Assembly (NCBI GenBank): GCA_013180625.2
Contig: SNVD02007070.1
Location: 1 to 64,000, forward strand
Direction of reading: 5' to 3'
From: Boswellia sacra
Lineage: Eukaryota > Streptophyta > Magnoliopsida > Sapindales > Burseraceae
DNA length: 64,000 nucleotides
Below the pieces are notes generated by a model that did no database searches, had not been told where the DNA came from, and saw only the letters and a program-made list of their open reading frames with translations. Below are positions 46,301 to 57,435 of the stretch, piece by piece; position 1 is the first letter of the stretch; each line of letters starts with the position of its first letter. Position numbers and translations under genes: made by a program.

Positions 46301-46532
46301 TCTTTGAAAGATCTTTATGCATTAATGGTGTACATGGTGCAGACCTTGGACTGGTGCTTCAATGAATCCGGTAAGAACACTGGGACCAGCCATAGCAGAA
46401 AACAATTTCAAGGCCATTTGGATCTACCTAACCGCCCCAATCCTTGGGACACTCTGCGGTGCAGGAACCTATTCGGCTGTAAAGCTGCCTTTGGATGACG
46501 GCGTTGCCCCTAAATTGCCTGCTTATTTATAA

Positions 46533-46700
46533 GGAGTTTGAGCAGGTGATTTGTTGTTAATTAACACCGTCCCAAGATATATAACGATACATGAAGGATA
46601 TGGGCATGCGTTATTTTGAAGCCCATTGACTTGCTTTGACCTAATAATAATTACAATATGCTTTCATTCTAGTATTGTAAAATATTTCCCAAAAACATGG
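46533..46700 (+). other. 3' untranslated region of aquaporin unit C, nothing further seen
   Basis: Sequence after the TAA at 46530-46532. No clear polyadenylation signal stands out. Confidence 0.4.
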
Positions 46701-47060
46701 AGCAGATGTTATGGCTGTGATGTGATTGTACAAAGCTGGGAAGAGATTATGTGTTACTATTAGGATGTGATATAAAAGTTGTAATTGTTAAGAAATGAGT
46801 GAGAGGCTAGTGATAGCTAGTCAGAAGCTATAAGGCTACTTTGTTTGGGAGCTTGAGGTAACAAACTGTCTCGGTGTAATTTTTTCCTCTCCTCTGAATA
46901 AACAAGTGTGTGTTTTGTGTTTGATGTTACCCTTAGTTGGTATATCAATAAACTCTGTTGTCATCATAATAATTGAATCTTTCACGTATATAAGAAAGGA
47001 ATAGAAAACTGTAATTTTTATTGTTCTCTCCCTCCACGGTATCAGAGACTCTGTTCACGG
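46701..47060 (+). repeat. LTR-like remnant with primer-site-like end
   Basis: The stretch resembles a plant copia LTR. It has GATATAAAAGTTGTAATTG near 46770 and ends at ACGGTATCAGAGACTCTG near 47037-47055, a tRNA-Met primer-like motif. It aligns with 9728-10430 of unit A. No internal genes follow. The 5' edge is uncertain. Confidence 0.5.
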
Positions 47061-47346
47061 TCAGCGTTTACTCTTAACTGGATGGGATATTGACTTGTAA
47101 CTAAACCGCACTCTTAGCATCTAACTTCCATGTGTTAATTTGGGCAGATCTTGACACTGCACTGTATTTAAGCGAATCAGGAACTAAGCGACTATTATTT
47201 GAAGCAAATGGAAATACGGGCATATAAAGAAGCTCTGAGGAATCACAACTCAAAAACTCCGATTAAATGTGGCAGGATTTTTCAAAAACAGCAGTACATT
47301 AGTCCCATCATGATAAATTGTGGCTAGCTCCTGTGCCATTGATAAA
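47061..47346. other. No gene seen between LTR remnant and Mutator-like element
   Basis: Unremarkable sequence. The last nine bases, ATTGATAAA (47338-47346), are the left target copy of the next element. Confidence 0.5.
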
Positions 47347-48399
47347 GGGAAAATTTAAATTTTAACCAAATTAAAGAAACTATTTCAAATGTAACCCACT
47401 CTCAAAAAATTTTCATGCCATGACCCTTTGGACAGACAAATTACCTCAATGACCCTCGATATCATGTGTCAAGTTGTGCTGGTCACATTCATCTGACAAC
47501 AATTGAAAACTCTTGTCTGGTGTCGGATAGCGACCAACATGTTGCTCAAAACTTGACAACAATGAATAACAATGTCGAGAGCTTATCTTGTTCGCGAGAA
47601 ACTCATATTTCATCAATTTTCATTATTTCACTATATCAATCAATATACTGTAGAATCACGTCAATACACCTTAGATTCACTTCTCTAGCTTATTTTGTAA
47701 CTGATTTAGCGCTGTGTAAAAGAGTTTGAAGAAGGAAAGAAGGAAGAAGAAAAGAAAGAAAAAAATGTTTGGCACTAGGGGTGGGCATTTTGAATCGAAC
47801 CAACTGGGTTTACCCAACCCAAGTCGGGTTTGGTCAGGTATGTATATCTATGATACCCAAAATCAGGTATAATTTTCAGGACCCGAAGAGTATTAGGTAA
47901 TTTTCAGGTATATAGGCTTCTACCCAATATGGACCCGAGCTGACCAGACCAATGTTTTTTGAAATTTAATTTTTTGACACGTGGCAAGCTATTATTGGGT
48001 GTTATCTTTAGCATAGGTCTTAACAGATAGGATAATGAGTATGTAAAGTCTTTTTTCTCCCAAACCCTAACCCCAATGGCTCTCTCCTTTTCTTCCTCCC
48101 TTGAAGTGAAACTGACTGCCAACCTACCACTGTCGTATGCTATCCCACTATCATCGTCGTCGTCGTCGTCTTGCCTACTCATCACTTACTGAATATCCCC
48201 AAGTAATCCTCTTTCATGGCCGCCTCCACCCACCTCTATTGCACTCATAGCTCCACCAACTCTCCTTTCTTATCTAATGTCCTCCTCCATTAGCCTCATA
48301 TGCAACGTCCTTTATCAAGGTTGCCTCTACTAGCCCTCAATTATCCTCTCTATTGCACGCCACATCGTCTCTTCTATCTAAATCATTTCAGGCTTAAGG

Positions 48400-48656
48400 T
48401 GTAGAGTCTCAAAAGAAAATTAATATATAGGCATTTATACATTGCAAAATTTAGAAATTATGTCTAAAGGATTGAGTGGGTTGGAAGTTGGTGGACCTAG
48501 GCCCATGAACCAAGGCCTTATACTTATATAAGAGAGGGTTTTTTCTAGAATTAAGAAGAAGGAAAAAAAAATCAAGATATTGATGACTAACTTTTTATTA
48601 ATTTCAAATTCAATCACCCCTAAAAGTCTCTAAATAAGAGATGTTAGGGCGTGACA
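48400..48656 (+). repeat. 5' LTR of the chromovirus, internally deleted
   Basis: Starts TGTAGAGTCTC and ends GTTAGGGCGTGACA. It jumps at an A-rich tract near 48565 from the left part of the LTR to the part equivalent to about 55345 in the 3' LTR. Confidence 0.93.
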
Positions 48657-48659
48657 GAG

Positions 48660-48671
48660 TGGTATCAGAGC
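48660..48671 (+). other. Primer binding site of the chromovirus
   Basis: TGGTATCAGAGC is an exact initiator tRNA-Met complement, three bases after the LTR. Confidence 0.93.
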
Positions 48672-48835
48672 TTAGGCTTTACTGTGGACCAGTGAAAAGG
48701 ATGTAGATGGTCTGGGAGGGGTAGAGTCATGTTTGTGTGCTTGCATGTGTCTTAAATAACTGTTTATTGTGTTTCTGTTTCATATGTTATAGAATTCTGC
48801 CACTTATGTTTTTGCCATTGATAAAATTAGATAAT

Positions 48836-49850
48836 GAGTTCTCCTACACGAAGTGCTTCGAGTTCCAACCCACCTGAGAGTGGTGAGAGGTCGAAGTTTT
48901 TACAGGGCCATGAGAGATGTGGCCAATACATTGACAGAAATAGTGGCAAATACAATTAGAGAGACTCTTCGTGCTAATTCACCATCACCACCTCAACCGG
49001 TATTAGAGACGGGTGTCGACAATAGAATGAAGAGTGCACTTAGAGAAGTCCAACGTCACAATCCACCTATTTTCAATGGGGAGCCCGATCCAAATATTGC
49101 AGAAGATTGGTTTATACGAGTTGAGCGCCTCTTTAATCTTTTGCAAGTTGAAGAAGATTTGCGGGTTATGGTGGCAACTCACTTGTTGACAGGAGAGGCC
49201 TTACAGTGGTGGACATCAGTTAAGCGTATCAGAGGAGGAAACATCCTTATATGGAGAGACTTCTCTACTGCTTTTCTGGATAAATATTTTCCTATGGTTT
49301 TTCGTGACCAAAAGGAAAATGAGTTTATATATTTGACACAGGGGAACATGACAGTGCAACAATATGAGGCACGATTTACTGTCTTATCCCGTTTTACACC
49401 TGGTTTGGTGACAGATGAGGCTAGCAAGGCTCGAAGATTTCAAAAGGGATTGAAAGATGACATCAAACCCTCAGTTGCAGTGTGTAGATTGACAACATAC
49501 CCTGATGTGGTGGAGACCGCCTTAGTTGTAGAACAGGAGATATCCCAGAGTCACAGGGTAGGGGATATTGGCATATCTTCTAGAGGAGTGCGATAGCATG
49601 ATCGTTCATCTAAGAGACAGAGAACTCAGTCCAGTAGGACTTCCTTTAATTCTCAGTCTCAGCAACTGCAATCTCAAGGCTCCATGTCAAGTAGGTCTTC
49701 ACAAAGTCAGAGAGTTTGTTATGGGTGTGGGAAGCAAGGCCATTTACAACGTCAGTGTCCCAGATGTTTTAGATGCGGACAATACGGTCACATGCAACGG
49801 CATTGTCCAGCAGGGATGAGAGGTCCTTAGAGTGCCACTAGTCAGACCTA
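48836..49850 (+). pseudogene. Gag of the chromovirus
   Basis: 48853-49596 carries the Ty3-type gag body (NPPIFNGEPDPNIAEDWF, LTGEALQWW, FLDKYFPMVFRDQKENEFI). A TAG at 49594 follows. Two zinc knuckles come next in the region 49720-49815 (CYGCGKQGHLQRQC and CFRCGQYGHMQRHC) in a shifted frame. A probable start ATGAGTTCTCC at 48836 is in a different frame from the body, so the N-terminus is also broken. Confidence 0.85.
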
Positions 49851-52800
49851 CCAGACTCCTCGACAAGGGTCAGGGTCACAGTCTAGACCACCATTTCAGG
49901 GACGTAACACTCAGTCACATCAGACTTCTCAGAGGTCTCAGGCAACTTCTTCTCAATCTGTTAGGCCTCCAAGATCAGCTCGGAGCACTAGACCTCAGGG
50001 ACAGATGACTCAGGAACAAGTTTTTGCTCTGACTCAACCGACAGAGTCTGCAAACCACGGGACTGTGGGAGGTACATTATTAGTTTTTAACGCATGGGCC
50101 CGTGTTTTATTTGATTCTAGAGCTACTCATTCTTTTATATCTACCCATTTTGCATCTGCATTAGGATTTGTTGGACTCTGTATTACATGTGGAGTCATCT
50201 ATGGGTAGTACTCTAGAGGTTGGGAGGATATGTCATTCCTGTATGCTAGAGATCAATGGGCACAGGTCATCATTTGATTTCATACTTATGGATATCACAG
50301 AGTATGATGTGATATTAGGAATGGATTGGTTGTCCGCTTATCGAGTTATATTAGACTGTTACAAAAAGAAAGTGATCATTCGCACGCCAGAGGGCATCGT
50401 TTTCAGTTTTTATAGGGATAAATATGCATTATTGCATTACCCTTTGCTTGGGTCAAAAAACAAGAAAGGGGTCAGGAACATGATAGCAAGTATATTAGTG
50501 GAAGAGATTAATAAAGGGGTTTCTGAACTTCCTCGTGTGGTGAGTGAATTTCCTGTTTCCTGAAGAATTGTCCGGGTTACCTCCAACTAGAGAGGTGGAG
50601 TTTGCTTTCAAGGTGTATCCAGGTGTGGCAGCTATATCAATTGCTCCTTATCGAATGGCTCTAGCAGAGTTGAGGGAGCTAAAGTTACAAATAGAAGAAT
50701 TGTTAGAGAAAGGATTCATCCGACTCAACACTTCTCCTTAGGGTACACCAGCATTGTTTGTGAAGAAGAAAGATGGTTCATTACGTTTATGCATAAAATA
50801 CAGGCAGTTAAATCGGGTTACAGTGAAAAACAAATATCTTTTACCTAGGATCGATGATTTGTTCGATCAGCTAAGAGGATCTTGTTGTTTTTCCAAGATA
50901 GATCTTCGTTCGGGTTATCATCAGTTGAGAATAAAAGAAGAAGACATACCCAAGATTGCTTTTTGTACCCGGTATGGGCATTATGAGTTTCTGGTCATGC
51001 CATTTGGACTGACTAATGCTCCTGCTGCCTTTATAGATTTGATGAACCATGTTTTCAGACCTCACTTAGACCAATTTGTGATTGTGTTTGTGGATGATAT
51101 CCTCATTTATTCTTCATCTGAAGTTGAGCATGAGCAACATCTACACGTGGCACTTCAAATACTAAGAGAGCATCGTCTTTATGCCAAGCTGAGTAAATGT
51201 GAATTTTGGCTATCAGAAGTAAAATTTTTAGGCCATGTGGTGTCAAGACAAGGAATCTCAGTGGATTCATCGAAAGTAGAGGCAGTTATGAAATGGGAAC
51301 GACCAAAGAATGTGTTTGAAGTACGCAACTTCTTGGGTTTAGCAGGATACTATCGGTGTTTTGTTGAGAACTTTTCTCGATTGGCTGCACCAATGACCAA
51401 GTTTACAAGGAAAGGAGTTAGATTCGAGTGGAATGATGCATGTGAACAAGCATTCCAAGAATTGAAGAAAAGATTGACTTCAGCACCTATCCTTGTGATA
51501 CCATAACGTGGAGTTGATTATGTGGTATTCACTGATGCCTCCTTGGATGGATTAGGGTGTGTGTTAATGCAACAAGGTCGCGTTATAGCCTATGCTTCTC
51601 GTCAGTTGAAACCTCACGAGTAGAATTATCCCATTCATGACTTAGAACTGGCTGCGGTAGTATATGCTTTAAAGATTTGACAACATTATCTGTATGGCAA
51701 GATGTTTGAAGTCTTTTGTGATCATAAAAGTTTGAAATACATTTTCACTCAGAAAGACTTGAACTTGAGACAGCGAAGATGGATGGAGTATTGGGAAGAC
51801 TATGATTTCTCTATCCAATATCATCCAGGCAAGGCAAATGTGGTGGCTGACGCATTAAGTAGAAAGTTAAGGGCCATGGTTAGTGCGATGATAAGAGAGT
51901 AGAGCATATTGCGGTTTGTTTATGATTATGATATCTTGGTTGAGGATCGTGGAGATCAAATTTGCCTTTTTACACTTGTTGCCCAACTGTCTCTTGTGCA
52001 TGGAGTGATTGAATTGCAACATCAAGATTTGGAGACTAGAGCCTTGTATGAGCAAGTGTTACGCGGTGATGGAAGTGTGAATTGGACAATTGGTTTGGAT
52101 GAAAGTTTACAATTTAAGGGCAGGATCTTTGTTCCATCAAATAAAGAGTGTAAAGATGATATTCTTAAGGAATTTCATCATTCTAAATTTATTGTTCATC
52201 CCGATGGTACCAAGATGTATCATGATTTACGTCTCCAATTTTGGTGGAAAGGAATAAAGAGGGATGTTGCTGAATATGTGGCTAGATGCCTTACTTGTCA
52301 ACAAGTGAAGGCTGAGCATCAAAGGCCTATAGGATTACTCCAACCACTGCTTGTAGCGGGAGTGGAAATGGGATCACATCACCATGGATTTTGTTATTGG
52401 ATTATCACGTTCTGTAAAAGGGAAGGATGCAATATGGGTGATTGTAGATAGGTTAACTAAAGTATCACACTTTCTTCCTATACGTACAACCGATTCAGTG
52501 GATGTTTTGAGTTGACTGTATATTAAAGAAATTGCAAGATTGCATGAAGTTCCAGTTTCAGTAGTGTCAGACAGAGATCCCAGGTTTACAACTCAATTTT
52601 TACAAAGTCTTCAAAGAGCTATAGGTACTCAGTTGCTATTTAGTACAGCCTTCCATCCTCCAACTGATGGTCAATCAGAGCGCACCATTCAAATTTTGGA
52701 AGATATGTTGAGGGCTTGTGTGATGGATTTTCAAGGTAATTGGGAGGATCATCTACCACTTGTGGAATTTGCATTCAACAACAGCTATCAGTCAAGTATT

Positions 52801-53400
52801 GGAATGGCACCTTTTGAGACACTCTATGGTAGACCGTGTAGGTCCCCTTTACGTTGGGTAGAAGTGGGAGAAGCTATCTTATTAGGACCTAAGCTTGTAT
52901 GAGAGACAACTGAAAATGTGAAATTGATACGTCAATGTTTGCTTACAGCCCATAGTCGACAGAAAAGCTATACAGACAAACGGAGAGGACCGTTAGAATT
53001 CAAAGTGGGTGACCATGTGTTTTTAAAAGTGTCTCCGCGTAAGGGCTTGATGCGTTTTGGACAAAAAAGTAAACTTGCTCCACGCTACATTGGTCCATTT
53101 GAAGTCCTAAGGCGGGTTGGCGAAGTAGCTTATGAGCTAGTATTGCCGCCACGATTATCAGGAATTCATAACACATTTCATGTATCGATGTTAAGAAAGT
53201 ATGAGCCTCACCTAACACATGTACTAGATTGGAGTGAGTTGGATATTCCATAAGATGTTTCGTATGAAGAGGTTCCTATTCAAATCTTGGACTGGAGAGT
53301 GCAAGTCTTACATTGCAAGACCATTCCATTACTCAAGGTCTTATGGAAGCATCATGACGTTGAAAAGGCCACATGGGAGTTAGAGTCAGAGATTTAAAGA
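49851..53400 (+). pseudogene. Pol of the chromovirus with C-terminal chromodomain
   Basis: The protease site reads LFDSRATHSFIS at about 50107, with Arg replacing the Gly of Asp-Ser-Gly. A shift near 50190 leads to DVILGMDWLSAYR, then another near 50560. RT at 50544-51506 has [26 protein letters not shown] and [11 protein letters not shown]. RNase H follows with stops at about 51504 and 51621. Integrase has a zinc region around 52180-52300 (CLTCQQVKAEHQRP) and a core with VVSDRDPRFTTQF and HPPTDGQSERT. The last part (53060-53400) has FHVSMLRKY and a chromodomain-like LWKHHDVEKATWELESE, interrupted by TAA. The chromodomain usually steers insertion to heterochromatin. Confidence 0.88.
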
Positions 53401-53471
53401 AAGTATCCAGAACTTTTGACTGCAAAAGGTAATTTCTAACTCATGTTTTCAAATTTCGAGGACGAAATTTT

Positions 53472-53488
53472 TTTTTAGGAGGGTAGGT
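53472..53488 (+). other. Polypurine tract of the chromovirus
   Basis: TTTAGGAGGGTAGGT directly precedes the 3' LTR start TGTAGAGTCTC. Confidence 0.8.
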
Positions 53489-54239
53489 TGTAGAGTCTCA
53501 AAAGAAAATTAATATATAGGCATTTATATATTTCAAAATTTAGAAATTATGTCTAAAGGATTGAGTGGGTTGGAAGTTGGTGGACCTAGGCCCATAAACC
53601 AAGGCCTTATACTTATATAAGAGAGGGTTTTTCTAGAATTAAGAAGAAGGGAAAAAAAAAAAGGGAAGAGAGTTTTACGGTTCCAAGAAGAGAAGAAGAA
53701 AAGAGAGGGAAGAAAAGAGAGGAAAAATTTCAAAGAAGTGTATAAGCTTGGAAAACAACTAGGGATTTTCTAACACTATGCTTGTCTCATGTCATGTATT
53801 GTATTGTTTAATTGATATTGGTTTGTTACGCATGTGATCTATTCTAACTTGATTGTTTTGTTGTTTGAATGATGAGCTATGAGTGAAACTACTTATTGTA
53901 AGTTGATTGTTTGGGGTTTGAATTAGGAATTATGTGTGAAAACTAAGTGTTGATGAAGTGAAATAGAGATGGTTTTGAGAGGAGTTGTAGTTCATGTGAC
54001 TGTCTTTTGTTGTTTAAGCTGATGCTTTTTTCTGGATTGAGAATTGTATGATTTTTCATTTGTTTAGGAAAATAGACATATGAAGCTTTAATTAGCCGCT
54101 GATTTTGTTGAATTTGAAGTTAAAATGGATTGATGAATTTTTGAAGTTGGGAGTTGAAATTTGGAAATGGGATGCTTTAACCGACTTAATAGAACAGGTT
54201 CACAACTCTGGATTTCAATTCTGGTGTTTCCCTTGACAG

Positions 54240-54668
54240 CACTCGACATTCGTTTGTCGAGTGTCGAGTGTTCGGGGTCGAGTGTCGAGTGACATATATC
54301 TAGTGTTGAGAGGCATATGTCGAGTGTCGAGTGTGAGTAATGTCGAGTGTCGAGTGTTCGGGGTCGAGTGTCGAATGACATATGTCTAGTGTTGAGAGGC
54401 ATATGTCGAGTGTCGGGTGTGAGTAATGTCGAGTGACATATGTCTAATGTCGAGAGGCATATGTCGAGTGTCGGGTGTGAACAGGTCGAGTGTCGAGTGT
54501 TTATCATCTAGTGTCGAGAGGAGTGTCGAGTGAGAGGTGTCAGGTGTCAAGTGTCGAGAGACACTTTGTCGAGTGTCTAGTGCCCAGTGTAGAACGAACA
54601 GTGTCACGTGTTGCGTATGCGCGACTCGACGCACATGTCGAGTGTCGTGTGTCGAGTGTCGAGCGAAA
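54240..54668. repeat. TCGAGTG-type minisatellite in the gypsy 3' LTR
   Basis: About 430 bases are made mostly of the heptamer TCGAGTG and variants (GTCGAGTGTCGAGTG). A higher-order unit of roughly 95 bases, marked by GACATATGTCTAGTG and GAGAGGCATATG, repeats about three times in its first half. Confidence 0.93.
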
Positions 54669-54786
54669 TTACAAAACCACCCCAAATCAACTGTACACTT
54701 CCCAAAAGGTCTTGGATTTTGAATAAAAATTATATTTTCTTGAGATTTATCAAAGTGATGATATTGAAAAGTTGTTGATGTAAGCA

Positions 54787-54975
54787 TTGGACCTTGGATG
54801 GGCCGTTTTGTATACGGATCCAAGGGGAACACGAGTACTATAAACATCATGTGTTGGACCTTGGATGGGTCGTTTTGTATACGGATCCAAGGGGAACACA
54901 AGTACTATAAACATCACGTGTTGGACCTTGGATGAGCCGTTTTGTATATGAATCCAAGGGGAACACGACTATAAA
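54787..54975 (+). repeat. Three tandem repeats of about 66 bases
   Basis: Units start with TTGGACCTTGGATGGGCCG near 54787, 54853 and 54921. They carry GATCCAAGGGGAACACGAG, itself partly an inverted match of CCTTGGAT, so each unit can fold. Confidence 0.92.
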
Positions 54976-56344
54976 CTTGACATGCAAATGAACATAATCG
55001 TTGGATTTATTATTATTGGGTGTGTAATTTTGTACTTGAGTAATTGTTGAATGCGTGTGATTTAGTATAATATTAGAATTTTTCCTACTAGGCTTTATGC
55101 TCACCCCCTCCCTCCACAGGTACACAGAAGGATGTTCATACTAGTGATGTTCCAGAGCTTTCCTAGGGAGTCTGGAGTCTGCATGCATACAATGATTTTT
55201 GGGGACGGTCTTGTTTCTACTAGCTTGTAAGGGGAGATTTTGTTATGTGACTAGGTAATTCATGTATTGAATTTAGTTACCAGTGTATGTAAAGTTTATT
55301 TTGAACAAATAGCAAGGTTGTAAATAATTCATGTGATGTATAAAAAAAATTGAGATATCGATGATGAACTTTTTATTAATTTTAAATTCAATCACCCCTA
55401 AAAGTCTCTAAATAAGGGATGTTAGGGCGTGACATAAGGTGTTTTGTTATGTTTTGTTTTTGCATGGGTTTGAATCATTGATGTTGTTTGCTTGCGTAAT
55501 TTTGAGTTTGAACCATTGATGTTGTTTGCTAGTGTAATTTTGGGTTTTAATTGTAAGTATTGGCGTATTACAAGCAACAATTAATCGATTATTTAATTCT
55601 AGGTTTTCTCAACCTCTCTTATTTCTCTTTTGAGCTTATATGTAATGTATTGATTTTGAGGCATGAGGTTTGATTATAGAGGATATCCAAAAATTCTTAA
55701 CCGTTGACTGTTTGATTCATTCTTCATTCATACTATCTTCTATTGATTAGAAAGGCATTCAAAGATATTCCAAAAACAATACAATATGATATTGTGATAT
55801 CAGATAATTAAGGTATGAATCTCTTTTTAATTTTGTATTATTGTGCTTTCTTCAAGTATATTATCCTAGTACTTATGGCTATTGAGGGAGGGGCTTTCTT
55901 GGCCATTAAGGGTCAAGAATATTTGGCGAGGTTCCGTGAAAATCTATGTTTTCTTCTTTTTCAACTTTGAGGTATTTGCCCTATTTGTCAAGACTTAAGA
56001 CAACTAACTTAGTTTCTTGCATTATTAGGCTATGGCCTAACAAGAACACCCGATTGACCTGACTTGACTTGAGCAGCTCAGGTAAGGTCGGTTCTGTATA
56101 TTTTTCTACTCGACCTCAAGGAGATTTGGAGATACCTAAAAGGTATCAGATCTAGTCAGTCGGGTCCAAACCCAACCTTACCTGACAAACGCCGACCCTT
56201 AATTGTTGCGCTTATTTGGTGAAAAGAGGTAAGCAAGTAATTTCTCAGTCAAAAGGGTCACTGTATCAAAATTTTTTGGGAGAGGACTATATTTCAATGA
56301 GGCCCCTTAATTTGGGTCAAATTTGAATTTTCCCATTGATTAAG

Positions 56345-56591
56345 TTGGATACTTAGCTAGCAGTCTAGTTCAACATAAACTAAAGGAAAAACATGTAGAT
56401 CTCAAAGAAAACAAACAGAGAAGGCTTAGCTAAAATCAACAGGAAAATAAGGAATAACGAAACAACCAATTCAAGCATACCTTGTCATCAACTTAGTACT
56501 CATCATCATTAACATTAAAATGATGGATCCTTTCTGACTTTTGTCTGAACTTATAGTTCAATTATTGGAACAAAAATTAAAGGAGAACATA
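56345..56591. other. No gene seen: 3' flank of aquaporin unit C
   Basis: 56455-56591 aligns with 10575-10735 of unit A (ACATTAAAATGATGGAT, AATTAAAGG). It is non-coding. Confidence 0.55.
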
Positions 56592-56596
56592 AGGAT

Positions 56597-57316
56597 TGTT
56601 AGGAGTGTGACCAAAGTCTCACATTGGCTAGATATGGGGAGGATCACGGGCATATAAGTATAGACAAGATCTCCATTGGTATAAGGCCTTTTGGATAAAA
56701 TCCAAAAGCAAATCCATACATGCTTAAGTTTAAAGTTGACAATATCATACTAATGTGGAGTTTTGGAGGTCCATAGTCCCAACAAGTGGTATCAAAACCT
56801 AGGCCCAAACTTAGCTAGGAGAATACGTGAAGGAAATTATCGAAGTGTCAAGCAAAAAGGTTGGTAGGCCCTAATTATATCAAACTAAGGTGGTGGGTCC
56901 TGGGTCTCAGTTAAAGCTCATAATTGGGTTTGTGGTTAGGCTCTGTTGGATTAGATGTTCTCTCCAACTGCTTCATGATGTGTCCTGACCCGAAGACGAT
57001 GGAGAAGAGTTGACTTGGACAGAGTAACTTTAGAGGCAGCGGAACTCGATGGAGCAGATGGATGGATGGTTGTTTGAGGAAAGGCCCAAAGAAATATCAT
57101 AATAATGTGGTCCTTTGTTCGAGGGGAGGATCATTGGGAGTGCGATCAAAATCCCATATTGGCTAGACATGGAGGATCATATACATATAAGTATGGACAA
57201 GATCTCCATTGATATGAGGCATTTTGGATAATCTAAAAGCAAATCCATGAGAGCTTTGCTCCAAAGTGAATAATATCATATCAATATGGAGTTTTATGTG
57301 ATCCATAGTCTTAACA
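56597..57316 (+). mobile_element. TRIM (terminal-repeat retrotransposon in miniature), 720 bp
   Basis: Target duplication AGGAT is at 56592-56596 and 57317-57321. Terminal repeats are 56597-56784 (TGTTAGGAGTGTGACC to CCCAACA) and about 57134-57316 (ending TCTTAACA). A primer site TGGTATCAAAACC lies at 56787-56799, and a purine tract GAGGGGAGGATCA precedes the right repeat. The interior is about 350 bases and non-coding. The paralogous place in unit A (about 10740-10748) lacks the insert. It needs enzymes from other elements to move. Confidence 0.88.
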
Positions 57317-57393
57317 AGGATAAAGGGAGAATATAATTCCAGAAGCTGAGCAAGCAATATGGAAGAAATTCTGAGATGAAGCCTCCAATCCTA

Positions 57394-57394
<1 letters not shown>

Positions 57395-57432
<38 letters not shown>
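57395..57432. repeat. (TA)n microsatellite
   Basis: TA repeats of about 36 bases. Confidence 0.95.

Positions 57433-57435
<3 letters not shown>

Larger units (their letters stand above)
39054..46532 (+). pseudogene. NIP6;1-like aquaporin unit C, five exons, disrupted by a copia in exon 2
   Basis: Exons are 39054-39122, 39373-39489 continuing at 45112-45219 after the insertion, 45493-45687, 45827-45888 and 46343-46532. All junctions are GT-AG. Without the element and one target copy the exons total 741 bases, 246 residues, somewhat short at the N-terminus for a NIP. Seen motifs are GAEFVGTLILIFAGAGTAIV in the first span, [12 protein letters not shown] (loop B, NPA) and [14 protein letters not shown] (loop E, NPV). 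NPA plus NPV is the NIP6;1 pattern of subgroup II NIPs, plasma-membrane channels for boric acid and small neutral solutes. I see no other lesion, so the insertion seems to be the inactivating event. Subgroup assignment is inference. Confidence 0.88.
48400..55434 (+). mobile_element. Ty3/gypsy chromovirus (Tekay-like), decayed, with unequal LTRs
   Basis: Target duplication TAAGG is at 48395-48399 and 55435-55439. The 5' LTR is 257 bp and the 3' LTR 1946 bp. They share both ends, so about 1.7 kb has been lost inside the 5' LTR. The order is gag, protease, RT, RNase H, integrase, then a chromodomain-like C-terminus, which defines chromoviruses. There are many stops, and the protease Gly is mutated. 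Confidence 0.93.
53489..55434 (+). repeat. 3' LTR of the chromovirus, full length (1946 bp)
   Basis: Starts TGTAGAGTCTC and ends GTTAGGGCGTGACA. It contains a TCGAGTG-type minisatellite and a 66-base triple repeat. Frames in it of up to 171 codons (for example 54386-54901 minus) are products of the repeats and not genes. Confidence 0.92.
47347..56334. mobile_element. Mutator-like non-autonomous transposon, split by a gypsy element
   Basis: Terminal inverted repeats of about 100 bases lie at 47347-47451 (GGGAAAATTTAAATTTTAACC at the tip) and 56233-56334 (reverse GGGAAAATTCAAATTTGACC). The flanks ATTGATAAA and ATTGATTAA form a 9-base target duplication with one mismatch. Long repeats plus a 9-base duplication are Mutator features. 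Without the 7.04 kb gypsy the element is about 1.95 kb. No transposase is seen. Its inner part contains CDS-like but broken text near 48070-48390. Confidence 0.75.

Noticed and set aside
48061..48390. Less AT-rich stretch with ATGGCTCTC and ATGGCCGCC that could be a captured gene in the Mutator-like element
   Set aside because: Frames are short and interrupted, and no recognisable protein results. I would only revisit this with a database search.
54088..54901. Two minus-strand frames of 139 and 171 codons rich in TRH/STLD
   Set aside because: They are only translations of the TCGAGTG repeats within the gypsy LTR.
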